In this document: positions 38,545 to 47,331 of the stretch, one piece after another | How the letters are laid out: each line of letters begins with the position of its first letter | How positions within the stretch are numbered: the stretch's first letter is position 1 | Assembly: GCF_900540665.1 (NCBI RefSeq) | Contig: NZ_UQGV01000002.1 | Location: 1-64,000 of the forward strand | Origin: an uncultured Catenibacterium sp. | GTDB taxonomy: Bacteria > Bacillota_I > Bacilli_A > Erysipelotrichales > Coprobacillaceae | Direction of reading: 5' to 3' | Length of the DNA: 64,000 nucleotides | Notes under the pieces: generated by a model | Database searches by the model: none | What the model saw: only the letters and a program-made list of their open reading frames with translations | What the model was told of the DNA's origin: nothing | Program-made: the position numbers and the translations under genes

Positions 38545-39933
38545 TTATTCTCCTTTAAACCCATTGTTCTTAATAACATTCTTATACCAGTAAAAACTGT
38601 TCTTTTTAATACGCGCACATGATTTTACATCTTTATTTGTACGATCTACATAGACAAGACCATAACGTTTATTAAATCCTTCATGCGAACTAACAACATC
38701 CAAAAATGACCAAGGACAATATCCAAAAAGCGGATAACCTTCTTCAATCAGCTTATAGCACTGATCTATATGTTTTGTCAGATAATCGATGCGATAAATA
38801 TCATTAATTGAACCATCTTCTTCTATTTTATCTGTATAAGCCATACCATTTTCAGTAATAATCATTGGTAATTCATATCTATCATATAAACTTCTAATTC
38901 CAACATAAAGACCTTCTGGATCAATTCCAAAATGCATCCATTCTGTTGGTTTGAGTTTTTTATTGTTGACTACATAGAACTGATCACTGATATAAAACGG
39001 TGGCATTCTTGTGCAATCATCCTCTGGGTGTTTTTCTCTTACTGTACAGCTTGCATAGTAATTCACGCCAATGAAATCTGGGCGACACTCTTCAAGATAA
39101 TGTATATCCTCTTCATTCATTTCTGGATATACTTCTCTATCTTTTAAATACTTAGTAAAGTGATGAGAGTAGTGTCCCTTAATGGATAAATCCAGGAAGC
39201 TCCATTGTACTTCATCCTCTGCATTCTTTGCAGCAAGTACATCTTCAGGTGCTGATGTTTCTGGATAAATAACCTGCATTGCAACAACATGACCAATTTT
39301 CCCATCAGGAACCATTTCTTTAAAATGACTTATCGCAATCTTTTCAGCTAAAGTCATATGATATGACATCTGGTATAGATTCTTTTGTCTTAAATGTGGA
39401 TCTTCCTCTAAATTCATATTCATATCATCAGGTGCTGTAGCACACATCTGTTCATTGATAGTTGCCCACATCTTAACTTTTGAACCAAATTCTTCAAAAC
39501 AAATTCTGGCATATTTTACATATGCATCGACACATTTACGACTCTTCCATCCTCCATACTTTTCAATTAATGCATAAGGCATTTCAAAATGATAAAGTGT
39601 TGGAAATGGCTGAATACCATTTTCAAGAAGTGCATCAATCAGTTCATGATAGAAGTCCAATCCTTTCTGACTGACATTTTCACCATCTGGCATGATTCTT
39701 GACCAAAAGAATGAAAAGCGATAGACTTTCATCCCAAGTTCTTTCATCAATTGCACATCTTCTTTTACATGATGATAATGATCTGAGGCTGTTTTATAGT
39801 CTGCTAAATCATCTGGTATATGGCGCATATCACTATTTGCTATACCTCTGTCTTCATTAAAACCACCTTCTACCTGAAAGGCACTTGTTGAAGCACCCCA
39901 TAAGAAATCTTTAGGAAATTCTTTGTTTTTCAT
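38545..39933 (-). CDS. 6-phospho-beta-glucosidase, GH1
   Basis: A 462-residue GH1 enzyme that would cleave the phosphorylated beta-glucoside delivered by the PTS. The N terminus FPKDFLWGASTSAFQVEGG, the acid/base motif TINEQ and the nucleophile IITENGMAY are present. It is the first gene of the operon and is two bases upstream of the PTS IIC gene. The acid/base motif reads NEQ rather than NEP, as in some 6-phospho-beta-glucosidases. Confidence 0.93.
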   Translation of the reverse strand: MKNKEFPKDFLWGASTSAFQVEGGFNEDRGIANSDMRHIPDDLADYKTASDHYHHVKEDVQLMKELGMKVYRFSFFWSRIMPDGENVSQKGLDFYHELIDALLENGIQPFPTLYHFEMPYALIEKYGGWKSRKCVDAYVKYARICFEEFGSKVKMWATINEQMCATAPDDMNMNLEEDPHLRQKNLYQMSYHMTLAEKIAISHFKEMVPDGKIGHVVAMQVIYPETSAPEDVLAAKNAEDEVQWSFLDLSIKGHYSHHFTKYLKDREVYPEMNEEDIHYLEECRPDFIGVNYYASCTVREKHPEDDCTRMPPFYISDQFYVVNNKKLKPTEWMHFGIDPEGLYVGIRSLYDRYELPMIITENGMAYTDKIEEDGSINDIYRIDYLTKHIDQCYKLIEEGYPLFGYCPWSFLDVVSSHEGFNKRYGLVYVDRTNKDVKSCARIKKNSFYWYKNVIKNNGFKGE

Positions 39934-39990
39934 ATTCTTTTTCCTCCCACTGATATCTTAATACAAAGTGAGTTCATTTTTTTCGTCAAA

Positions 39991-40021
39991 AAAAAGCTGG
40001 AAATGTCATATTCCCCAGCAT
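39991..40021 (-). terminator. Terminator after the RpiR regulator
   Basis: Minus-strand stem GCTGGGGAA/TTTCCAGC followed by seven T. It separates the regulator from the beta-glucoside operon promoter. Confidence 0.8.
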
Positions 40022-40042
40022 AATTTCAGTTTATGAAATTTT

Positions 40043-40840
40043 TTATATATGTGAATAGTTAATATAGTAATAAATAATAATCAACTCAATTGTGTACATA
40101 AGAGTAATACGCCCTTCTGTATTACTGTTTGTCTTATTGCAAAGAATAACTTCATCACATGAACCAATGAACTTGCCACTTGTCAGCATAGATATAGCCA
40201 CAATCTTGCATTCCTTTTCTGTCAATATATCAATAATCTCTGTATTGCGATAGAAAAAGCTTCCTTCTAAAGAGATGATGAATACTAGAGAATGTGGTGC
40301 TATCTTTTTTGCAAGCTCTAATTGTTTTTCATCAGAAACACCTAATTGAATCAAACGATTTAAACTTGCCATTTTATTTTGGAAATGAATACCTACATAA
40401 TTGGCATATTCTAACCCAAATAAAGCAATTTCCTTCGCCTGATAGATCATTTCACATACTCTATTTAATTGACGATAATCAATATGTTCAAAAGTGAATC
40501 GTATATTCTCTATAACATTTTCAGTATATCTTTGATAAATGGGCTTTAAGTCTTCAGCAGTTGCCATATTGATGCGCTTAGAGTAATCTACATCAATTGT
40601 CAAAGTATGATCTATATCACTCTTGAATTCTTTATAGCTATCATATCCCAGTGTTCTCACAAATCTTGTAATAGACGAAGAAGAGACGTAGCACAAATCA
40701 GCTAAATCAAAAATAGTGAGTTCTGGAATCTTATTATAATTCTGTAATATTGTCTTAGCGATATCCGCATTCACTTCTTTACCATCACCATAATTCACAA
40801 CACTTAATAATTGTGACATGATTGAAATACCTTTTGGCAT
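40043..40840 (-). CDS. MurR/RpiR family transcriptional regulator
   Basis: About 265 residues: an N-terminal helix-turn-helix (FDLADLCYVSSSSITRFVRTLGY) and a C-terminal SIS sugar-phosphate binding domain (residues about 100-250, FGLEYANYVGIHFQNKM, LVFIISLEGSF). Relatives sense phosphosugars and control PTS operons, so this is probably the regulator of the downstream beta-glucoside genes. ATG 40840 is chosen: GGAGGTG lies six bases upstream; the earlier ATG (40855) has no ribosome-binding site. Confidence 0.88.
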   Translation of the reverse strand: MPKGISIMSQLLSVVNYGDGKEVNADIAKTILQNYNKIPELTIFDLADLCYVSSSSITRFVRTLGYDSYKEFKSDIDHTLTIDVDYSKRINMATAEDLKPIYQRYTENVIENIRFTFEHIDYRQLNRVCEMIYQAKEIALFGLEYANYVGIHFQNKMASLNRLIQLGVSDEKQLELAKKIAPHSLVFIISLEGSFFYRNTEIIDILTEKECKIVAISMLTSGKFIGSCDEVILCNKTNSNTEGRITLMYTIELIIIYYYINYSHI

Positions 40841-40895
40841 AAAGAACACCTCCATTCACTTATTTTACTAAACATGTCTTAACAATTACAAGCAT

Positions 40896-40935
40896 AAAAA
40901 AACAGGAATCAGAAGATTCTGATTCCTGTTTTTAA
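40896..40935 (-). terminator. Terminator after the zinc-ribbon membrane protein
   Basis: Near-perfect 13-bp stem AAACAGGAATCAG/CTGATTCCTGTTT with a short loop; the gene stop lies inside it, and a T-run follows on the minus strand. Confidence 0.8.
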
Positions 40936-41253
40936 TAATAATGCATAAGTTGCAATAAAATTTAATACAAAACTAACAATTCCTGTAATCAAGCATGCCT
41001 TTGCCTTATTAGGCGTCATTCTTCTTTTCATAAAGAAGAAGATAACACCCATAAAAGGGAATAGGAATGAAATGATACATAATCCAATTGAAGCACGGTC
41101 TTCTTCATAATAAGGATTTGTATATCCATTATTAGAAGAATAGTCTTCCATAGTTGTGTAGTCTGTTCTGTTTTCTAATCTCACAGGTTCTCCACAATTA
41201 GGACAGAACTTTGCATCTTTCTCTAATTCTTTACCACATCGTGTACAATACAT
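40909..41253 (-). CDS. Zinc-ribbon membrane protein
   Basis: A 114-residue protein with an N-terminal zinc ribbon (CTRCGKELEKDAKFCPNCGEP, two CxxC pairs), a short linker with many N/Y residues, then two transmembrane helices (about residues 57-74 and 83-106). Such small zinc-ribbon proteins are common in Bacillota, with unknown role. Its start directly abuts the NfnB stop, so it may be the last gene of that operon. Confidence 0.85.
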   Translation of the reverse strand: MYCTRCGKELEKDAKFCPNCGEPVRLENRTDYTTMEDYSSNNGYTNPYYEEDRASIGLCIISFLFPFMGVIFFFMKRRMTPNKAKACLITGIVSFVLNFIATYALLLKTGIRIF

Positions 41254-42642
41254 TTATTCACCACTTAATTTTTCATCAATAGCCTTAGCTGCTTTTTTAC
41301 CAGCACCCATAGCAAGAATTACAGTAGCAGCACCAGTAACAACGTCACCACCAGCCCATACGCCTTCTTTAGATGTATGGTTAGTTTCTTCTTCTACAAT
41401 GATACCGCCCCACTTCTGGCAGTCAAGTCCAGGAGTAGTCTGTCTGATTAATGGGTTTGGAGACTGACCGATTGCGATAACAACTGTACCACAATCAATT
41501 GTGAAGTTAGTACCTTCTTTTACAACTGGTCTTCTTCTACCAGATGCATCTGGTTCTCCTAATTCCATTTCTACACATTCAAGTGCTTTAACTGCACCAT
41601 TATCACCATGAACAGCAACTGGGTTAGTTAATAACTTAAAGATAATACCTTCTTCCTTAGCATGATGTACTTCTTCAGCACGTGCAGGAATTTCAGCATC
41701 ACTACGACGATATACGATATATACGTTCTTAGCACCAAGTCTCTTAGCAGTTCTTGCAGCATCCATAGCTACGTTACCAGCACCTACAACACATACTGTA
41801 TCAGCTACTTTTACTGGAGTAGGATGGTTAGGAAATTCATAGCCCTTCATTAAGTTAACACGAGTTAAGAATTCGTTGGCAGCATAAACACCATCAAGGT
41901 TTTCACCTGGGATACCCTGGAAACGAGGTAAACCAGCACCAGCACCTACGAATACAGCATCATAGCCACTTTCCTGTAATTCATCAATTGTAATAGAACG
42001 ACCTACTACAACGTTTGTTTCAAACTTAACACCTAAGTCTGCAACACCATCAATTTCAGCCTGTACTAAATCTTTTGGTAAACGGAATTCTGGGATACCA
42101 TAAGATAATACACCACCAGTTTTATGTAATGCTTCAAATACAGTTACATCATAACCACGTTTAGCAAGTTCACCTGCACAAGAAATACCTGAAGGTCCTG
42201 AACCTACAATAGCAACTTTCTTGCCGTTCTTTTCAATCTTAGTTTCAGTTGGTTTACCATGTTCTCTATGATAATCAGCAACAAATCTTTCAAGTCTACC
42301 AATAGCAACTGATTCACCCTTGAAGCCTCTTACACACTTACCTTCACACTGGTTTTCCTGTGGACATACACGACCACAGATAGCAGGTAAAGCATTTTCT
42401 GTAGTAATGATTTCATAAGCTTTTTCAAAATCTCCATTTACTACTTCTTGAATAAACTGAGGAATAGGAACGTTTACTGGACATCCATCTACACAACGAG
42501 GCTTTTTACAGTTTAAGCAACGTGTTGCTTCTTCCTGAGCCATTTCTTTAGTATATCCTAAAGCAACTTCTTTAAAGTTAGTTGCACGAATTTCAGGTTC
42601 CTGAGAAGGCATTTCTACCTTTTTATTTGACATATTAGGCAT
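41254..42642 (-). CDS. nfnB: NADPH-dependent glutamate synthase-type oxidoreductase, NfnB-like
   Basis: A 462-residue flavoprotein of the GltD fold: an N-terminal Fe-S domain (CLNCKKPRCVDGCP, ICGRVCPQENQCEGKC) and two nucleotide-binding domains (VAIVGSGPSGISCA for FAD, VVGAGNVAMDAARTA for NADPH). Paired with the adjacent NfnA-like gene it forms the electron-bifurcating NADH-dependent ferredoxin:NADP+ oxidoreductase or a related sulfide dehydrogenase (SudAB). The context favours Nfn in an anaerobe. One base separates the two genes. Confidence 0.88.
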   Translation of the reverse strand: MPNMSNKKVEMPSQEPEIRATNFKEVALGYTKEMAQEEATRCLNCKKPRCVDGCPVNVPIPQFIQEVVNGDFEKAYEIITTENALPAICGRVCPQENQCEGKCVRGFKGESVAIGRLERFVADYHREHGKPTETKIEKNGKKVAIVGSGPSGISCAGELAKRGYDVTVFEALHKTGGVLSYGIPEFRLPKDLVQAEIDGVADLGVKFETNVVVGRSITIDELQESGYDAVFVGAGAGLPRFQGIPGENLDGVYAANEFLTRVNLMKGYEFPNHPTPVKVADTVCVVGAGNVAMDAARTAKRLGAKNVYIVYRRSDAEIPARAEEVHHAKEEGIIFKLLTNPVAVHGDNGAVKALECVEMELGEPDASGRRRPVVKEGTNFTIDCGTVVIAIGQSPNPLIRQTTPGLDCQKWGGIIVEEETNHTSKEGVWAGGDVVTGAATVILAMGAGKKAAKAIDEKLSGE

Positions 42643-42643
42643 A

Positions 42644-43492
42644 TTATTTAACCCCCTTCATTAAGTTACACATACGGTCTGCATTGCTGTCAACAAGATG
42701 TTCTTCTTCCTTGAACATTCTCTGTCTTGCCATTAATTCATCAAAGTCAACATTTAAACCATCAAAGTCTGGTCCATCAACACAGGCAAACTTGATCTTA
42801 CCATCAACAGTCACACGGCAGCATCCACACATACCAGTACCATCAATCATGATTGGGTTAAGTGAAACCATTGTCTTAATATCTCTAGGCTTAGTTACTC
42901 CAACAACTGCCTTCATCATTACGACTGGTCCGATTGCGATAACTTCATCATACTTTTCACCCTTATCAAGTAAATCAGTTAAAACATCAGTTACAAAACC
43001 TTTTGTACCTACAGAACCATCATTAGTTGCGATATAAACATTATCACAGAATTCTTTAAAACGATCTGCCCATAATACATACTGTTCTTCACGTCCACCG
43101 ATAATTACATCAACCTTAGTACCAAGTTCAGCTAACTTTCTTAACTGTGGGAATAATGGTGCACTACCAACACCACCAGCTACACCGATGACATGATCTT
43201 TCTTTTCTAGATGAGTTGGTACTCCAAGAGGACCTACGAAGTCAGTGATATAATCGCCTTCTTCTAACTTTGCAAGCTGTTTAGTAGAGTAACCTACAAT
43301 CTGATAAATTATTGTGATTGTTTCCTTTTCTCTATCATAATCAGCAATTGTAAGAGGGATTCTTTCTCCATCTTCTCCTACACGTAAAATAATAAACTGC
43401 CCTGGTTCACATTTTCTTGCAACCATTGGCGCATGTACTTCCATTAACTCTACAACGTCATTAAGTACTTCTTTCTTTACAATCTTATACAT
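42644..43492 (-). CDS. nfnA: Ferredoxin reductase-type FAD/NAD-binding subunit, NfnA-like
   Basis: A 282-residue PyrK-type oxidoreductase subunit. FAD-binding residues lie in RIPLTIADYDRE and NAD-binding in IGVAGGVGSAPLFPQLR. The C-terminal [2Fe-2S] cysteines are in GTGMCGCCRVTVDGKIKFAC. NfnA receives electrons from NADH and passes them to NfnB. It is first in the nfnAB operon; the promoter region is shared with a divergent HAD gene. PyrK or SudB are alternative readings, but no pyrD is adjacent. Confidence 0.88.
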   Translation of the reverse strand: MYKIVKKEVLNDVVELMEVHAPMVARKCEPGQFIILRVGEDGERIPLTIADYDREKETITIIYQIVGYSTKQLAKLEEGDYITDFVGPLGVPTHLEKKDHVIGVAGGVGSAPLFPQLRKLAELGTKVDVIIGGREEQYVLWADRFKEFCDNVYIATNDGSVGTKGFVTDVLTDLLDKGEKYDEVIAIGPVVMMKAVVGVTKPRDIKTMVSLNPIMIDGTGMCGCCRVTVDGKIKFACVDGPDFDGLNVDFDELMARQRMFKEEEHLVDSNADRMCNLMKGVK

Positions 43493-43608
43493 ATTCTCAA
43501 TCCTTTCTGAATCTTATTTAATCTTATCACATATTAGGTTTGTATTCAATGTCGCTTGATAGTAAATCAATGCGCTACCATATGGCATTTTCAAGAATTG
43601 AGAGGTTG

Positions 43609-43637
43609 TTGACAGATGTAATTATTTGTGTTTTAGT
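43609..43637 (+). promoter_or_regulatory. Promoter of the plus-strand HAD gene
   Basis: Perfect TTGACA (43609-43614), 17-base spacer and TTTAGT (43632-43637), about 25 bases before the HAD ATG. Confidence 0.7.
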
Positions 43638-43659
43638 TATTGAAACAAGGAGAAAAGTT

Positions 43660-44448
43660 ATGAATAGGAAAGTTATATTTTTTGATATTGATGGTACTTT
43701 ATCTACAGAAACAGATTTTACTGTTCCTGAAAGTACAAAAAAAGCAATCAAACTAGCTCAGGATAATGGACATATCCTGATGGTGAATACTGGACGTACT
43801 ATTTGTATTATAGAAGATATAATTAAGGAATTAGGATTAGATGGTTATATCTGTGGATGTGGGACTAATATCTACTATCATGATAAGGAAATCTATCATG
43901 CTACACTTCCTTTAGAATTAAAGAAAGGAATCGTGAACAAAGCTGTTGAATTAGATATTGATGCTGTCTTAGAAGGTCCTGAAGCTATTTATTTTCCTGA
44001 AGCAATCAAAACAAAGACAGTTCAGGAAATCAAAAAACGTTATAAAGATATCAAGGTCAATGTACCTGTCTATCATAAAGATGATGAACCTGATTTTGAT
44101 AAGTTTACTGCGTGGTATACACCAGAAGATGATATTGAAGCATTTAAGAATGAATTCAAAGATGATTTAGAATATATCCAGCGTGCTGAAGATTTCATCG
44201 AAGTTGTTCCTAAAGCTTGTTCTAAAGCAACAGGTATTCAGACATTTATTGATCTCATTGGGGCTTCTATTGATGATTGTATTTCTATTGGTGATTCTAC
44301 CAACGATTTACCAATGTTGACTTATACAAAAGAATCAGTAGCAATGGGTAATTCTAATCCCATTCTATTTGATTATGTAACCTATATTACAACTGATATT
44401 GAAGATGATGGCATCTATAATGCCTTAAAACATTTTAACGTCATCTAG
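43660..44448 (+). CDS. Cof-type HAD-IIB phosphatase
   Basis: A 262-residue HAD hydrolase, one of few plus-strand genes here. Motif I FFDIDGTLST, motif III K in the cap-to-core region and motif IV SIGDSTNDLPML are intact. The frame is open further upstream, but ATG 43660 has AAGGAG seven bases upstream and follows a promoter. The substrate is unknown; it is only distantly related to the two Cof proteins at 25881-27536. Confidence 0.9.
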   Translation: MNRKVIFFDIDGTLSTETDFTVPESTKKAIKLAQDNGHILMVNTGRTICIIEDIIKELGLDGYICGCGTNIYYHDKEIYHATLPLELKKGIVNKAVELDIDAVLEGPEAIYFPEAIKTKTVQEIKKRYKDIKVNVPVYHKDDEPDFDKFTAWYTPEDDIEAFKNEFKDDLEYIQRAEDFIEVVPKACSKATGIQTFIDLIGASIDDCISIGDSTNDLPMLTYTKESVAMGNSNPILFDYVTYITTDIEDDGIYNALKHFNVI

Positions 44449-44452
44449 CCAA

Positions 44453-44484
44453 AAAGCAGCCCATTTTATTTAGGCTGCTTTTTG
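44453..44484. terminator. Bidirectional terminator
   Basis: Stem AAAAGCAGCC/GGCTGCTTTT between the convergent HAD (+) and small membrane protein (-) genes; A- and T-runs on both sides serve both directions. Confidence 0.85.
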
Positions 44485-44724
44485 AAATGATACGATTCTT
44501 TCTCCATGGAATGAGACTTGTCCCTTTTGTCCTTCTAGATATTTATGAGGCTTAGTGATTTTAAGTATAATTTCTTTTCCGAGCTCTGATTCAAATATGA
44601 TCTTATCTTCAAGGACTTCTTTTACAGTCACATCTTCAGTGATGTAGTATCTTGTTAGGAACAAATATAAGAATAACAATAGTAGAAAAATAAAAAGCAC
44701 AAGATTCACCTCTTTCATATACAA
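44470..44724 (-). CDS. Small membrane-anchored protein with OB-like tail
   Basis: An 84-residue protein: one N-terminal membrane helix (about residues 6-24, LVLFIFLLLLFLYLFL), then a beta-rich tail (TEDVTVKEVLEDKIIFESELGKEI). No family is recognised; the layout recalls small NfeD-like or signal-anchored proteins. It is convergent with the plus-strand HAD gene and shares its terminator. Confidence 0.6.
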   Translation of the reverse strand: MYMKEVNLVLFIFLLLLFLYLFLTRYYITEDVTVKEVLEDKIIFESELGKEIILKITKPHKYLEGQKGQVSFHGERIVSFQKAA

Positions 44725-45070
44725 TTATTGTAACAGAAAAGATGTGTAATACTTGTGATTTTTTTAGTTTAATATATTTTTTTGGAATACCCATAATCGA
44801 CAGATTACGATTTAAGAGAAATGCGGAGTAGAAAAATTCAGGAAATAAACTATCTTTCTATGACTGATAGAAAATGATTGCTGTAAGTATTTCTAATTTT
44901 ATCCATCACAGTTTTTCGTTATCTATAACTCACTACAATTTTGTAGTAAGTTATAGATATAAAATCTATTTGAGATATACCACAGAGTGAACTATGATCT
45001 GAATGATGTGGCAGGTTCACCTTCATGAACGCTGGATAATCAGTGCTTATGAAATTTAATTTTCATTAGC
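44725..45070. other. Intergenic region with a long hairpin
   Basis: No gene is seen. It holds a 40-nt near-perfect inverted repeat (44920-44959), further small stems at about 44978-45035, and the start region of the 84-residue gene. It lies next to the VanZ-like gene disrupted by an insertion element. Confidence 0.5.
44920..44959 (-). repeat. 40-nt inverted repeat (19-bp stem)
   Basis: Arms TATCTATAACTCACTACAA and TTGTAGTAAGTTATAGATA with a 2-nt loop and one mismatch; as minus-strand RNA the mismatch is a G-U pair. No T-run follows in either direction, so it is not a standard terminator. It may be an RNA stability element, a small repeat or an insertion-sequence relic. Confidence 0.75.
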
Positions 45071-45529
45071 CTATGGTTTATGAGTATTCAAAATAATTTT
45101 TTTTACGAAAGGTATCTTCATTATGATATATAGAATCAGTACGCCGCTCATATTCAGAATAATATCATCTATATCTGCTGATCCAACCTTCCAAATATAT
45201 TGAATGACTTCTACTCCTATAATCATAAATAAGAAAAAGAGGAAGTAAGATAGAAATGAACGCATTGGTTTAAATAAGACATATACAAAATACCCAAAAG
45301 GCATAAACAAAATGACATTCCCAATCATTTTCAGAATAATATTCTTAATAGGTAATGTATGTCTTTCATAAGCCGTGTAATAAAGAAATATTGTCTTTAA
45401 TGGACTGATATTCACACTACTTATAACTTTAACACGTCTTAATGCTGGGTTAAGGAACAATTGATAAATAAGATTTACAAGGTAGATGATGAATGCGATA
45501 CTGTCAACTACCCACGACCTAAAGGTCAT
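45071..45529 (-). CDS. VanZ-like membrane protein, 5' end replaced by an IS
   Basis: A 152-codon frame. The part from about residue 10 (DSIAFIIYLVNLIYQLFLNP) to the end has the VanZ-like layout: several membrane helices and the LKMIGNVILFMPFGYFVY / VGSADIDDIILNMSGVLIL segments typical of the family. The first about nine codons (MTFRSWVVD) are encoded by the right-end hairpin of the IS200/IS605 element, so the original start is gone. Whether it is still translated is unclear because no good ribosome-binding site precedes the new ATG. Confidence 0.7.
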   Translation of the reverse strand: MTFRSWVVDSIAFIIYLVNLIYQLFLNPALRRVKVISSVNISPLKTIFLYYTAYERHTLPIKNIILKMIGNVILFMPFGYFVYVLFKPMRSFLSYFLFFLFMIIGVEVIQYIWKVGSADIDDIILNMSGVLILYIIMKIPFVKKIILNTHKP

Positions 45530-45760
45530 GGGCTTGTAACTGCCCAGTCGTACTAACGGTTTACACCTCCGACCTTTAACCCCAATAGATATTGCTATCT
45601 AAAGTGGCGTTACATCATAGGGTGGTTGACAGCACCCTTTGCAGCAGAGTTTACTCTGCTACAACTGTATTAGGTACTTGGCTATCTGCAAGATAGTTTA
45701 TTCCCATACGATACAGATTCATAGCTCCAATGCGGTCATCATTAGATTTATAACCACATT
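45506..45760 (-). ncRNA. Putative omega RNA (reRNA) of TnpB
   Basis: In IS605-family elements the guide RNA of TnpB is transcribed from the 3' part of tnpB through the right end, and the flanking host sequence is its guide. Here the minus strand downstream of the tnpB stop has several stems (for example GCAGAGTAAACTCTGC at the tnpB end and the right-end hairpin) and the guide would start at about 45505 inside the vanZ-like gene. No transcript data; boundaries are approximate. Confidence 0.55.
45511..45532 (-). repeat. IS right-end hairpin
   Basis: Imperfect 9-bp stem CCCATGACC/GGTCGTGGG with loop TTTA on the minus strand. Its ATG is the only in-frame start for the downstream VanZ-like fragment. 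Confidence 0.75.
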
Positions 45761-46790
45761 TTTTGCAGGTGAACAGATGTATCTTCTTATTGCGGTTAGA
45801 CTTTTCAGCATGTCCACAGCAAGGGCAGCACTGGCTTGTATAGCGAGGGTCTACCTTAATAACAGAAGACTGATTCTGTTTTGCTTTGTAGATTAGTTTC
45901 TGCTCAAGGTCATAGAAAGACCATGAAACAGAAACATAACGATCTTTAGTTTTAACACGTTCTGTAGCATTACGAATACCTGACAAATCCTCCAATACAA
46001 AGAGAGTGTGCTTTGGGTTGTTTTCAACGAGTGCCTTCGATACCTGATGGTTAATATCCTGCATCCAACGGTTTTCTCGCTGACCGATAGCTTTTAGTCT
46101 TCGTCTTGAGGATGGCGTATGTCGCATTTGGAGTTCCTTACGAAGTTTGGAATAGTTAGCACGTTTCTGTTTAATAGCTTTACCACTCACAAACCCAGAC
46201 TTATGTTTGCTGTCATAAGTTGCAACAACAAAGTTAATACCTCTGTCAATACCTACAACATTACAGATGTCAGAAATATTACTTTCTTCAATCTCATAGG
46301 TAACTGGTATATGCAGATAGTATTTACCATGCTTACTTACAAGTTTGGCAGTACCAAACTTATAAATCGTATGATCGAAATACTTAGACATTCCATCTGA
46401 AAAATAAGATAACTTTACACGACCATTAAGTGTATTGATTGAAAAACGGTTTTGTGTTAAGGAATAATCTCTGTTCCAAACCAAATCATACTGAGGTTTT
46501 TTGAACGATGGTTTAATCCACTCATTCTGATTCTCAAGAATGGTCTTATATCTGGCAATAACAGTCTTCAAAACAGACTGAGCCATCTGCGATTTAAGGT
46601 TAAACTTTTCTCGTAAAGTAGAATACAAAGCCTTATTAAGTGAAAACTGCTTTAAGTCATGAGTGCGGAATACATAGTCTGAAACATAATTACAGGCATT
46701 ACGATAAACAGACATTGTTTCATCAAGCAAAACCTTATCTGTTTCAGCTACGATTATTTGAATTTTAGCTGTAATAGTCATCTGTTCCAT
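45651..46790 (-). CDS. tnpB: IS200/IS605 family RNA-guided nuclease TnpB
   Basis: A 379-residue TnpB with a complete RuvC site: GIDRGINFVVATYDS (Asp), LEDLSGIRN (Glu) and NDDRIGAMNL (Asp), and an intact four-cysteine zinc finger (CPCCGHAEKSN...CKKCGYK). Such proteins are RNA-guided DNA nucleases that help the element persist. The ATG has GGAG seven bases upstream. It is divergent from the decayed tnpA, so the nuclease appears maintained while the transposase is dead. Confidence 0.95.
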   Translation of the reverse strand: MEQMTITAKIQIIVAETDKVLLDETMSVYRNACNYVSDYVFRTHDLKQFSLNKALYSTLREKFNLKSQMAQSVLKTVIARYKTILENQNEWIKPSFKKPQYDLVWNRDYSLTQNRFSINTLNGRVKLSYFSDGMSKYFDHTIYKFGTAKLVSKHGKYYLHIPVTYEIEESNISDICNVVGIDRGINFVVATYDSKHKSGFVSGKAIKQKRANYSKLRKELQMRHTPSSRRRLKAIGQRENRWMQDINHQVSKALVENNPKHTLFVLEDLSGIRNATERVKTKDRYVSVSWSFYDLEQKLIYKAKQNQSSVIKVDPRYTSQCCPCCGHAEKSNRNKKIHLFTCKKCGYKSNDDRIGAMNLYRMGINYLADSQVPNTVVAE

Positions 46791-46879
46791 AGATGTACTC
46801 CTTTCATAGATATTTCACTATATGTTATATCTAAATTATATCTAATTTATAGCGAAATATCTATATTTTGAGGTGAACT

Positions 46880-47272
46880 GTGGATAGTAGATACAATCGT
46901 CATAACAGCTGAAAATACAGCCTGAAAGTACATATAGTTCTAGTAACCAAATACCGCAAACAACTACTAAAAGACTCTATCGCCGATGATGTTAAACAAA
47001 AGATTCTCGATATAGCTAATACTCGTGGCTACGAAATTATTGCGATAGATACTGACAAAGCCCATATACATTTCTTATTAAGTTACGATACAACAGATAG
47101 AGTTTGAATTGTAAAGCAGGAAACAACATACCACTTATAGCATAAGTATAGTTCGGTCTTATCAAAACAGTATTGGAAGGAAAAAACATTTTGGTCAGAT
47201 GGTTATTTTGCTTGCAGCATTGGAGAAGTGTCATCAGCAACTATACAAAAATATATTGAAAGTCAGGGATAA
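46880..47272 (+). pseudogene. tnpA: Decayed IS200-type transposase TnpA
   Basis: In one frame from a GTG at 46880 the sequence reads as a Y1 HUH transposase: VHIVLVTKYRKQLLKD, HIHFLLSY (HUH histidines), FWSDGYFACSIG and the end TIQKYIESQG with the catalytic tyrosine region. It is interrupted by three in-frame stops (TGA at 46910, TGA at about 47105, TAG near 47138) and looks shortened between the second and third. It cannot make a functional protein without several reversions. Confidence 0.85.
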
Positions 47273-47296
47273 TAGATAACGATTTACGAGGCTCCT

Positions 47297-47318
47297 CCCA
47301 CCACCTATTGGCAGTGGG
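47297..47318 (-). repeat. IS left-end hairpin
   Basis: Imperfect stem CCCACTGCC/GGTGGTGGG with loop AATA on the minus strand, just downstream of the decayed tnpA stop and next to the adhE terminator. Confidence 0.7.
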
Positions 47319-47331
47319 TTTCCGCCTATGA

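Noticed and set aside
44960..45060. tRNA or known riboswitch in the intergenic region
   Set aside because: There are small stems, but no T-loop, no acceptor pairing and no riboswitch signature.
47037..47240. Minus-strand frame over the decayed tnpA
   Set aside because: Antisense shadow; the plus-strand reading matches an IS200 transposase.
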